In this document: positions 17,367-24,840 of the stretch, one piece after another
Layout: each line of letters starts with the position of its first letter
Numbering within the stretch: the stretch's first letter is position 1
Assembly (NCBI RefSeq): GCF_030758955.1
Contig: NZ_CP132360.1
Span: 1,331,315 to 1,395,314, forward strand
DNA from: Agrococcus beijingensis
Lineage (GTDB): Bacteria > Actinomycetota > Actinomycetes > Actinomycetales > Microbacteriaceae
Length of the DNA stretch: 64,000 nucleotides
Reading direction: 5' to 3'
The notes under the pieces: generated by a model
Seen by the model: the letters and a program-made list of their open reading frames with translations, nothing else
What the model was told of the DNA's origin: nothing
Databases searched by the model: none
Made by a program: the position numbers and the translations under genes

Positions 17367-18092
17367 TCAGCGCGCCCAGATGCCGCGCGTGACGCAGTAG
17401 ACGCCGTAGACGATCAGCCCCGCCGCGATCGCGACGAGCGAGAGCACGCCGCCCGGCACGGTCGTCAGCGACTGCAGCGCGCCGTCGAGGCCGCCCGTCT
17501 GCCGCGGCTCGTCGCGCACCGCACCGACCACGAACAGCCCTCCGACGATGAGCACGGCGAGGCCCTTCGCGACGAAGCCCGGCATGCCGAGCGCCTCGAC
17601 CAGGCGCCGGAAACGGCGGGGCGGCGCGACGTCCTCGAAGAACTTCCGCCGCAATCCACGGAGCACGAACGCGATGCCGACGCCCGCGATCACCAGGCCG
17701 ACGGCTCCCAGCAGCCAGGGGCCGAGCGGATGCGCGATGACCGCTGCCGACACCGACTCGGTCGCGGCCTCGCCGTCGATGGAGCCGCCGGTCGCGAACA
17801 CCAGCGCGGTGCCGCCGACGACGGCGTGCCCGACGCCTCGCCCGGCCGCGCGCAGCGCGTCGCGGCGGTGGCCGCGCGAGGCGGCGATCGCGACCACGAA
17901 GGCGTGCAGGGCCAGCGCGACCAGGGCGATCCCGACCACCCACAGCGCGATGCCGCCGAGCACGGTGCCGCCGAGCGCGCGCATCGCGCCCGACTGGTCG
18001 GCCGAGCCGCCGGCACCGAAGGCGATGCCCAGCGCGATCCCGCCGATCAGCACGTGCACCACGCCGTTCGCCGACTGCCCGACCGCCTCCAC
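17367..18092 (-). CDS. DUF1206 membrane protein (second paralogue)
   Basis: 241 residues from GTG 18092, with six hydrophobic segments arranged as three DUF1206 repeats (for example GQSANGVVHVLIGGIALGIA, then FVAKGLAVLIVGGLFVVGAV). It is a clear paralogue of the next gene upstream (18280-19125). Homology to that paralogue continues upstream of GTG 18092: ARKAQ...EQHRAATWV aligns with SKAQ...ERHPAMRWV. The reading frame stays open back to 18330 without any ATG, GTG or TTG; a CTG at 18266, 13 bp after the upstream stop, would give 299 residues. True initiation may be there. Role unknown, probably membrane stress related. Confidence 0.82.
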   Translation of the reverse strand: MEAVGQSANGVVHVLIGGIALGIAFGAGGSADQSGAMRALGGTVLGGIALWVVGIALVALALHAFVVAIAASRGHRRDALRAAGRGVGHAVVGGTALVFATGGSIDGEAATESVSAAVIAHPLGPWLLGAVGLVIAGVGIAFVLRGLRRKFFEDVAPPRRFRRLVEALGMPGFVAKGLAVLIVGGLFVVGAVRDEPRQTGGLDGALQSLTTVPGGVLSLVAIAAGLIVYGVYCVTRGIWAR

Positions 18093-18279
18093 CCAGGTGG
18101 CGGCGCGGTGCTGCTCGAACTCGACCGCCGCGCGCTGCGCCTTCCGAGCCGCGCGACGCGCGCCGCGCGAGCCGTGACCGGCGCGCGCGACGGGACCGGA
18201 GGCATCCGCCCCCGGTTCGGGCCCCGCCTCGGGCCCCGCGTCGAAATGCGCCCGGTCGTCGTCCAGGGGAGCCGCCGGT

Positions 18280-19125
18280 TCAGCGGGTCCAGATGCCGCG
18301 CGCGAAGCAGTAGACGCCGTAGAGCATCAGGCCGAGGGCGATCGCGATCAGCGCGATCACGCCGCCCGGCACGGTCGTGAGCGACTGCAGCGCGCCGTCG
18401 AACCCGCCGGCCTCCTCGGGGTCGTGCTGGATCGCGGCGACGACGAACAGCGCGCCGACGACGACGATCGCGACGCCCTTGGCGACGTAGCCGGCGGTGC
18501 CGAGGCCGTCGACGGCGCGCTTCCAGCGTGCGGGCGGGGCGACGTCCTCGCGGAACTTGCGCTTGACGCCCTTCATCACGAAGTAGATGCCGACGCCCAC
18601 GATGCCCACACCGATCAGGCCGACGAGCACGGTGCCGAACGGGTTCGACATCAGCTGGCTCGAGAACGTCTCGGTCTGCGACTCGCCGTCGGTGCTGCCG
18701 CCGGTCGCCGCGACGAGCGCGGTCGCCCCGATGGCCGCGTAGGCGATGCCGCGACCCGCCTCCTTCAGCGCGTCCTTCCAGTCGCGGCGCGACGCCGCGA
18801 TCGCGGTGACGAAGGCGAGCAGCGCGAGCGCCAGCAGCGCGATCGCGACGAACCAGAGCGCGAAGCCGCCCACCGGCGTCTCCTTGAGCGCCTGCATCGC
18901 GCCCGACTGGTCGGCCGATCCGCCGGCGCCGAATGCCACGCCCAGCGCGATCGCGCCGATGATGATGTGCACGACGCCGTTGGCGACCTGCCCCGCCCCG
19001 GTCACCCAGCGCATGGCGGGGTGCCGCTCGGCTCTCGCCGCGACGTCCTGCGCCTTCGACTTCGCGCGACCGGCGGCATCCACTGCTTCAGAGGCATGCA
19101 TGCGTGCGCTATCGCCATCGACCAT
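18280..19125 (-). CDS. DUF1206 membrane protein (first paralogue)
   Basis: 281 residues from ATG 19125 (273 from the alternative ATG 19101). A basic, Ala-rich cytoplasmic N-terminus of about 50 residues leads to six membrane segments in three DUF1206 repeats, such as GQVANGVVHIIIGAIALGVA and GYVAKGVAIVVVGALFVVAA. It ends FARGIWTR, almost the same as the paralogue's VTRGIWAR. The two genes form an operon created by tandem duplication. Divergent from the hydrolase gene at 19180 with only about 55 bp between. Neither start has a strong ribosome site. Function unknown. Confidence 0.88.
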   Translation of the reverse strand: MVDGDSARMHASEAVDAAGRAKSKAQDVAARAERHPAMRWVTGAGQVANGVVHIIIGAIALGVAFGAGGSADQSGAMQALKETPVGGFALWFVAIALLALALLAFVTAIAASRRDWKDALKEAGRGIAYAAIGATALVAATGGSTDGESQTETFSSQLMSNPFGTVLVGLIGVGIVGVGIYFVMKGVKRKFREDVAPPARWKRAVDGLGTAGYVAKGVAIVVVGALFVVAAIQHDPEEAGGFDGALQSLTTVPGGVIALIAIALGLMLYGVYCFARGIWTR

Positions 19126-19179
19126 GGAGCAACCGTAGTGCCAACGGTTAGCGTTGACGCACGAGCGAAGGAGCAGTCC

Positions 19180-19836
19180 ATGGCCATCGAGACCACCGAC
19201 GACACCGCCACCCGCTGGCACGGCACCGAGGGCGACCCCGTGGTCGTGCTCGCGCACGACTGGAACGGCCGCCTGCCCTGGATCGACGCGCTCGGCGCGC
19301 GCCTGGCCGACGAGGGCTTCCGGGTCGCGGTGCCCGACTTCTACGGCGGCCGCTCGACCCGTGACGACGGCGAGGCCGGGCAGCTGCTCGGCGAGCGCTA
19401 CGCCGACCTGCCGGGGGCGATGCACATCGTCAGCGAGACGATCGGCGAGGCCCGCGCCCTCGGCAGCGAACGCGCCGCGGTCGTCGGCTTCTCGATGGGC
19501 TCGACGATCGCGCTCGGCTACGCCGCCGAGAGCCCCTCGCTCGACGCGATCGTCGCCTACTACGGCGCCCCCTTCCCCGGCATCGCCGCGGGCCCGCGCG
19601 TGCCGGTGCTCTTCCAGCTCGCCGAGAGCGACGACTGGAGCGGCCGCGAGGCCCCCGAGGACTACCGCGCCCGGCTCGCCGCCGAGGGCTACGACGACGT
19701 GCAGCTGCATCACTACGCGGGCGCGATCCACGGGTTCCATAACGCCGACGTCGCCAAGTACAGCGCGGATGCGTCGGCGGCGGCCTGGCCGGTGACGGTC
19801 GCGTTCCTGCGCGACCACCTGGGCACGGCCGGCTGA
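19180..19836 (+). CDS. Dienelactone hydrolase-like alpha/beta hydrolase
   Basis: 218 residues. Alpha/beta hydrolase fold with VVLAHDWNGRLPWIDALGAR near the N-terminus, the nucleophile elbow VVGFSMGST (Ser rather than the Cys of true dienelactone hydrolase), an Asp in LAESDDW and the catalytic His in AGAIHGFHN. Domain order fits the DLH family (carboxymethylenebutenolidase-like). The ATG has GAAGGAG 6 bp upstream. Monocistronic, divergent from the DUF1206 pair. Substrate unknown; esterase activity is the safest inference. Confidence 0.9.
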   Translation: MAIETTDDTATRWHGTEGDPVVVLAHDWNGRLPWIDALGARLADEGFRVAVPDFYGGRSTRDDGEAGQLLGERYADLPGAMHIVSETIGEARALGSERAAVVGFSMGSTIALGYAAESPSLDAIVAYYGAPFPGIAAGPRVPVLFQLAESDDWSGREAPEDYRARLAAEGYDDVQLHHYAGAIHGFHNADVAKYSADASAAAWPVTVAFLRDHLGTAG

Positions 19837-19996
19837 GGCCCAGTGCCGAGGGCCCAGGGCCGACGCCCCAGTGCCGACGGCGAGGGCTGACCCCGAGGGC
19901 GGTCGGATGCCGAGCGCCGTGATCTGAGGCGAGCCCTGCGGAAACGTTGGGCGCCGGATCCTGGAACTCCGTGCGGTCGAGCGTCAAGATATCCGC

Positions 19997-22639
19997 ATGG
20001 CAGGGTCGGATCGACCCGTGATCCGCACCCCAGACCAGCGGATCCGGGTGTTCGTGAGCTCGACGCTGCGCGAGCTCGCCGATGAGCGCCGCGCGGTGCG
20101 CGCGGCGGTCGAGCGGCTGCGCCTCGCGCCGGTCATGTTCGAGCTGGGTGCGCGGCCGCATCCGCCCCGCGCGCTGTATCGCTCGTACCTCGCGCAGAGC
20201 GATGTCTTCGTCGGCATCTACGGCGACAGCTACGGCTGGGTCGCGCCCGACGAGGAGATCTCGGGGCTCGAGGACGAGTACCGGCTCGCGCCGGCGCGCA
20301 TGCCGAAGCTCATCTACATCCGCGAGGCCGGGCAGCGCGATGCCCGGCTGCAGGAGCTGATCGCGCGCATCCAGGCCGACGACACCGCCGCCTACCTGCC
20401 GTTCCGCACCGCCGAGGAGCTCGAGGAGCGGGTCGCCGACGACCTCGCGACCCTGCTCGCCGAGCGCTTCGACGAGTCGCAGCGGCCGCCCGACGGCGGC
20501 GCCGCCGAGATCCCGCCGACGCCCGACTCGCGCGTGCCGGTGCCGTACACGACGACGATCGGTCGCGAGCGCGAGATCGCCGAGGTGCGGGCGCTGCTCG
20601 AGCGCCGCGCCGACCGGGTGGTGAGCCTCATCGGCCCTGGCGGGGTCGGCAAGAGCCGCCTCGCCATCGAGGTGGCGCGCGCGAGCGACGACCTCTTCCC
20701 CGACGGCCGCTACTTCGTGCCCCTCGAGGGCGTGCTCGAGCCGGCGCTGCTGCTGCCGACGATCGCGTACGTGCTGGGCATCCGCGACAACGGCGAGGCG
20801 GCGCTCGAGGAGCGCATCGCGCGCGCCCTCGCCGACCGCCGCGTGCTGCTGGTGCTCGACAACTTCGAGCAGATCGTCGAGGCGGCGCCGCTGCTCGTGC
20901 GGCTCTACGACGTGGCGCCGACGACCGCGTTCCTCGTCACCAGCCGCGCGGTGCTCCGCATCCGCGGCGAGCGCGTGTTCGAGGTGGGCTCGCTGACCGT
21001 GCCGGCCGACGACGCCGTCGACAGCGTCGACCGGGTGCTGCGCTCGACGGCCGCGGCGCTCTTCGTCGACCGCGCGCAGGCGGTGAAGCCCGGCTTCGCG
21101 CTGACCGACGAGAACGCGGCCGCGGTCGCCGACATCTGCCGCAGCCTCGAGGGGCTGCCGCTGGCGATCGAGCTGGCCGCGGCGAAGGTGCGGCTGCTGA
21201 GCGCGCAGGGCATCGCCCAGCGGCTCGAGCAGAGCCTGCCGCTGCTGACCGCGGCGGTGCGCGACCTGCCAGAGCGGCACCGCACGATGCGCGCGACCAT
21301 CGACTGGAGCGTGAGCCTGCTGCCCGACGAGCAGCGCGACCTGCTCGAGGATCTCGGCGTCTTCGCCCGGCAGTTCTCGCTCGAGGCGGTCGAGGCGGTG
21401 GGCGTCGGCCGCTCGTGGGAGGGCCGGGCGCTCGAGGCGATCACCGCGCTCATCGACGGCTCGCTCGTGAAGCAGACCGAGGCGGGCGGCGGCGCCGTGC
21501 TGTCGCTCCTGTCGATCGTGCGCGAGTACGCGATCGGCCGGCTCAAGGAGCGCGGCGAGGCGGCCCGCATGCGCGCCGCGCACGCCGACTACTACAGCGC
21601 GCTCGTGGCACGGGTGGCCCCAGGGCTGCGCGGCGCCGGCGCGAGCGGCCCCGGGCAGGGCGAGGCGGTGCTGCAGCTCGGGCTCGAGCTGCCCAACCTG
21701 CGCGCCGCGGTGCGGCACCTCGTGCACACCGACCGCCTCGACGAGGCGGGTGACTTCGCCTGGCGGCTGCTCATCTACTGGTGGATCGCCGGGTTCTTCG
21801 GCGAGGTGCGCGTGTGGATGCTCGAGCTGCTCGACAAGGATCAGCCGATCAGCGCCCACACGCGCGCGGTCGCCTGGTTCTTCTCGCTCTGGAGCGAGAT
21901 GTGGCAGCGCCCCACCGAGAGCGTCGTCGCAGGGCTCGGCGAGTGCGTGCGGCTCTTCGCCGAGAGCGGCGACGACGACGCGGTCGCCATGAGCACGGCC
22001 GCGCGCGCCACCGCCCGGCTGCAGCTGCCGCTGCCCGACCTCGACACCGCCGAGCGCGAGCTGGGCGAGGCGGTCGAGCTGCTGCGCGGCCAGGGCAACG
22101 CCTGGGCCGAGGCGATCACCGAGGTCTCGCGCGGACGGCTCGCGTGGCTGCGCGGCCGCACCGGCGACGCACAGGCGCGCTTCGACCGCGCCACGCAGGT
22201 TGCCGGGGCCAGCGGCGACCTGTTCACCCTCTCGGTCGCCGGCAACCACCAGAGCCGGCTGCAGCTGGTGCGGGGCGAGATCGATGCGGCGGAAGGCGGA
22301 TGCGTCCGCACGCTGCTCGTGTCGGTGCGGTTGCACTTCGAGGAGGGGGTCGCCTACGCCCTCGAGGGGCTGTGCGCGGTCGCGGCCGCGCGCGGCGACG
22401 GCGAGCGGGCAGGCACGCTGGCAGCTGCCGCATCGGCGATCCGGCGTCGCATCGGCGTCTTCGACGCCGAGGTCTTCTCGGTGCACACCCCGCAGCTCGA
22501 CGCCATGCGCGCCGCCGACCCGGAGGCCGTCGCCGCCGGCGAGCGGCGCGGCGACGAGCTCTCGGTCGCGGAGGCGATCGCGCTCGCGCTGCCCGACGGC
22601 GAGCGGCAGCGGGTCGCGGCCGCGCTGGCCCGCTGGTGA
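19997..22639 (+). CDS. STAND ATPase with N-terminal DUF4062 domain
   Basis: 880 residues. Residues about 15-110 form a DUF4062 domain (RVFVSSTLRELADERRAVRA, then SDVFVGIYGDSYGW), a TIR/nucleoside-deoxyribosyltransferase-like fold seen at the N-terminus of signal-transduction ATPases. An NB-ARC-type ATPase follows with Walker A GPGGVGKS (213-220), Walker B VLLVLDNFE (283-291), LVTSR (313-317) and GLPLAIEL (386-393). The C-terminal half (about 500-880) is helical, TPR-like. No HTH or BTAD domain is present, so it is not a standard SARP/LuxR regulator. ATG start, isolated gene. NLR-like sensor or defence role is inference. Confidence 0.9.
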   Translation: MAGSDRPVIRTPDQRIRVFVSSTLRELADERRAVRAAVERLRLAPVMFELGARPHPPRALYRSYLAQSDVFVGIYGDSYGWVAPDEEISGLEDEYRLAPARMPKLIYIREAGQRDARLQELIARIQADDTAAYLPFRTAEELEERVADDLATLLAERFDESQRPPDGGAAEIPPTPDSRVPVPYTTTIGREREIAEVRALLERRADRVVSLIGPGGVGKSRLAIEVARASDDLFPDGRYFVPLEGVLEPALLLPTIAYVLGIRDNGEAALEERIARALADRRVLLVLDNFEQIVEAAPLLVRLYDVAPTTAFLVTSRAVLRIRGERVFEVGSLTVPADDAVDSVDRVLRSTAAALFVDRAQAVKPGFALTDENAAAVADICRSLEGLPLAIELAAAKVRLLSAQGIAQRLEQSLPLLTAAVRDLPERHRTMRATIDWSVSLLPDEQRDLLEDLGVFARQFSLEAVEAVGVGRSWEGRALEAITALIDGSLVKQTEAGGGAVLSLLSIVREYAIGRLKERGEAARMRAAHADYYSALVARVAPGLRGAGASGPGQGEAVLQLGLELPNLRAAVRHLVHTDRLDEAGDFAWRLLIYWWIAGFFGEVRVWMLELLDKDQPISAHTRAVAWFFSLWSEMWQRPTESVVAGLGECVRLFAESGDDDAVAMSTAARATARLQLPLPDLDTAERELGEAVELLRGQGNAWAEAITEVSRGRLAWLRGRTGDAQARFDRATQVAGASGDLFTLSVAGNHQSRLQLVRGEIDAAEGGCVRTLLVSVRLHFEEGVAYALEGLCAVAAARGDGERAGTLAAAASAIRRRIGVFDAEVFSVHTPQLDAMRAADPEAVAAGERRGDELSVAEAIALALPDGERQRVAAALARW

Positions 22640-22658
22640 GCGCTCCGGGCGCGCGGGG

Positions 22659-23768
22659 TCAGGCCGTGAAGGTGGTGCGCAGCAGCTTCGCGAGCGCCGG
22701 CACGCCCTGCGCGAGCGCGGCGCGCTGCCGTGCGGCGCCGGTGCCCTCCGCACGGATGCGCTCCACCACCGCTGCCACGCGCGACCAGTCTCCCGACGTC
22801 TCCAGCGCCGCTCGCGCGACCGTCAGCATCCGCTCGATGACGATCCAGGCGGGGGCTGCGGATGCGGTGGTCGGGTCGACGAGGTCGTCTGCCAGCCCGT
22901 GCCGGGCCGCGTGCCACACCGCGGCGTCGACATGCTCCGCGTGGGTCGCGGCGCGGGCGTGCGGCAGCTCGCCGGCGATCGCCGCTTCGACGAGCGCGCG
23001 GCTGAGCAGCGCGATCGCGACGGTCTCGTCGGCGGTGAGCTGCGCGTCGAACAGCCGCAGCTCGATGGTCGGGTAGCGCTCGGCGAGCCGCATCATCCAG
23101 GCGAGCGACCCGGTGTCGAGGGTCGTGCCGAGCCCCACGAGCGCGCGCGTGCGGCGGTCGTAGTCGGCGGCGTCGGCGAACGCGGGCGGCACCGACGCGG
23201 TCGTGAACCGCCGCCCGACGATCGTGCGCCAGCTGGCGAAGCCGGTGTCGGCGGCGTCGAAGAAGGGCGAGTTCGCCGTCAGCGCGATGAGCGGCGCGAG
23301 CCACGGCCGCAGCGCCCGCATGGCCGCGACGCCCTCGTCGCGCGAGTCGATGCCGACGTGCACGTGCAGGCCCTGGATGCGGTGGTCGACCCGCACCGCG
23401 CCCAGCTCCTCGTCGAAGCGCAGGTAGCGATCGCCCTCGGCGGTGCGCGAGCCGCCGCAGCCGTGCGTGGTGCCGACGCTCGCGGCGATCAGGCCCCGGC
23501 GCCCCGCGGCCTGCGCGAGGCCGCGACGGAACACCCCCACCACCCGGTCGGCGGTCGCCGCGTCGACGAGCACCGGCGACGAGAACTCCACCTGGGCGCG
23601 CAGGTACTCGTGCCCCACCCAGTCGACGGCGGCGTCGCTCTCGACCAGCTCGGCGATCACCGCGTCGGCCACGTCGACCGGCGACAGCCGCTCGGGCTCG
23701 AGCAGGATGACCTCCTCCTCGACCCCGAACGTGCGGAGCGAGCGCCGAGTCGGCTGCAGCAGCGTCAT
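22659..23768 (-). CDS. Glutamate-cysteine ligase-like carboxylate-amine ligase (YbdK type)
   Basis: 369 residues, GCS2/YbdK family length. Begins with FGVEEEVILLEPERLSPVDV, the conserved GVEEE motif for ATP/Mg binding, followed by GHEYLRAQVEFSS and QGLHVHVGI, all typical of the family. E. coli YbdK has weak gamma-glutamyl-cysteine synthetase activity; actinobacteria use mycothiol, so the real substrates here are unknown. The ATG at 23768 is divergent from ku (23859). Some YbdK-like ligases act in peptide or antibiotic tailoring, but no such genes are adjacent. Confidence 0.9.
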   Translation of the reverse strand: MTLLQPTRRSLRTFGVEEEVILLEPERLSPVDVADAVIAELVESDAAVDWVGHEYLRAQVEFSSPVLVDAATADRVVGVFRRGLAQAAGRRGLIAASVGTTHGCGGSRTAEGDRYLRFDEELGAVRVDHRIQGLHVHVGIDSRDEGVAAMRALRPWLAPLIALTANSPFFDAADTGFASWRTIVGRRFTTASVPPAFADAADYDRRTRALVGLGTTLDTGSLAWMMRLAERYPTIELRLFDAQLTADETVAIALLSRALVEAAIAGELPHARAATHAEHVDAAVWHAARHGLADDLVDPTTASAAPAWIVIERMLTVARAALETSGDWSRVAAVVERIRAEGTGAARQRAALAQGVPALAKLLRTTFTA

Positions 23769-23858
23769 GGCCCGGATTGTCCCCCACCGTGCTGAGCATC
23801 TGCTCCGACTTCGAGGGCAGCACTGGCGTGCAAGGCGCCTTCGGGGGACAGTAGGCCC

Positions 23859-24839
23859 ATGCGAGCGATCTGGAAGGGTTCCATCACCTTCGGCCTGGTG
23901 AACGTGCCGGTGAAGCTGTACTCCGCGACCGAGGAGCACGACCTGCAGCTGCACCAGGTGCACGACGCCGACGGCGGGCGCATCCGCTACGAGCGCAAGT
24001 GCGAGGTGTGCGGCAAGAAGGTCGCCTACGAGCACATCGACAAGGCCTACGACGACGGCGAGCAGACCGTCGTGCTCACCGACGACGACTTCGCCGCGCT
24101 GCCCGCCGAGCGCAGCCGCGAGATCGAGGTGCTCGAGTTCGTGCCGAACGAGCAGATCGACCCGATCCTGCTCGATCGCAGCTACTACCTCGAGCCCGAC
24201 TCGAAGAGCCCGAAGGCCTACGTGCTGCTGCGCACCGTGCTCGAGGACACCGCCCGCACCGCCGTGGTGCGCATGTCGCTGCGGCAGCGCACGCGGCTCG
24301 CGACGATGCGGGTGCGCGACGACGTGCTGCTGGTGCAGACGATGCGCTGGGCCGACGAGGTGCGCGCGGCCGAGTTCGCGAGCCTCGACACCGACATCGC
24401 GGTCGGCAAGCGCGAGCTCGAGCTGGCCCGCTCGATCGTGCGCGAGCTCGAGGCCGACTTCGACCTCGAGCAGCACGTCGACGAGTACCAGCAGCAGCTG
24501 CGCACGCTGGTCGAGGCGAAGCTCGAGCAGGGCGACGCGCTCGACACCGCCGCCACCTTCGGCGAGACCGACGAGGGCGAGGGCGCCGAGGTCATCGACC
24601 TGCTCGAGGCGCTGCAGCGGTCGGTCGACAAGAAGAAGGCGGATGCCTCCGGTGGCGCGTCGTCCGGCGGCTCGGCCGAGCGGGCGCCCGCGAAGGCCGC
24701 CGCGAAGCCGGCCGCCAAGAAGGCGGCGGCGAAGTCGCCCGCGAAGAAGGCCGCGGCGAAGAGCGGCACCGCGAAGGCCGAAGCGGACGGAGACGAGAAG
24801 CCGGCCAAGAAGCCCGCCGCGAAGAAGCGGTCGGCCTGA
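23859..24839 (+). CDS. ku: Ku, bacterial non-homologous end-joining protein
   Basis: 326 residues. Opens MRAIWKGSITFGLVNVPVKL, the universal bacterial Ku signature. The core Ku barrel runs to about 260, with GKKVAYEHIDKAY and EQIDPILLDRSYYLEP. The C-terminal 55 residues are Lys/Ala repeats (KKAAAKSPAKKAAAK), the DNA-binding extension of actinobacterial Ku. Homodimeric Ku threads onto double-strand ends and recruits LigD. It ends one base before the ligD start, so the pair is one operon. Divergent from the YbdK-like gene. Confidence 0.97.
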   Translation: MRAIWKGSITFGLVNVPVKLYSATEEHDLQLHQVHDADGGRIRYERKCEVCGKKVAYEHIDKAYDDGEQTVVLTDDDFAALPAERSREIEVLEFVPNEQIDPILLDRSYYLEPDSKSPKAYVLLRTVLEDTARTAVVRMSLRQRTRLATMRVRDDVLLVQTMRWADEVRAAEFASLDTDIAVGKRELELARSIVRELEADFDLEQHVDEYQQQLRTLVEAKLEQGDALDTAATFGETDEGEGAEVIDLLEALQRSVDKKKADASGGASSGGSAERAPAKAAAKPAAKKAAAKSPAKKAAAKSGTAKAEADGDEKPAKKPAAKKRSA

Positions 24840-24840
24840 G

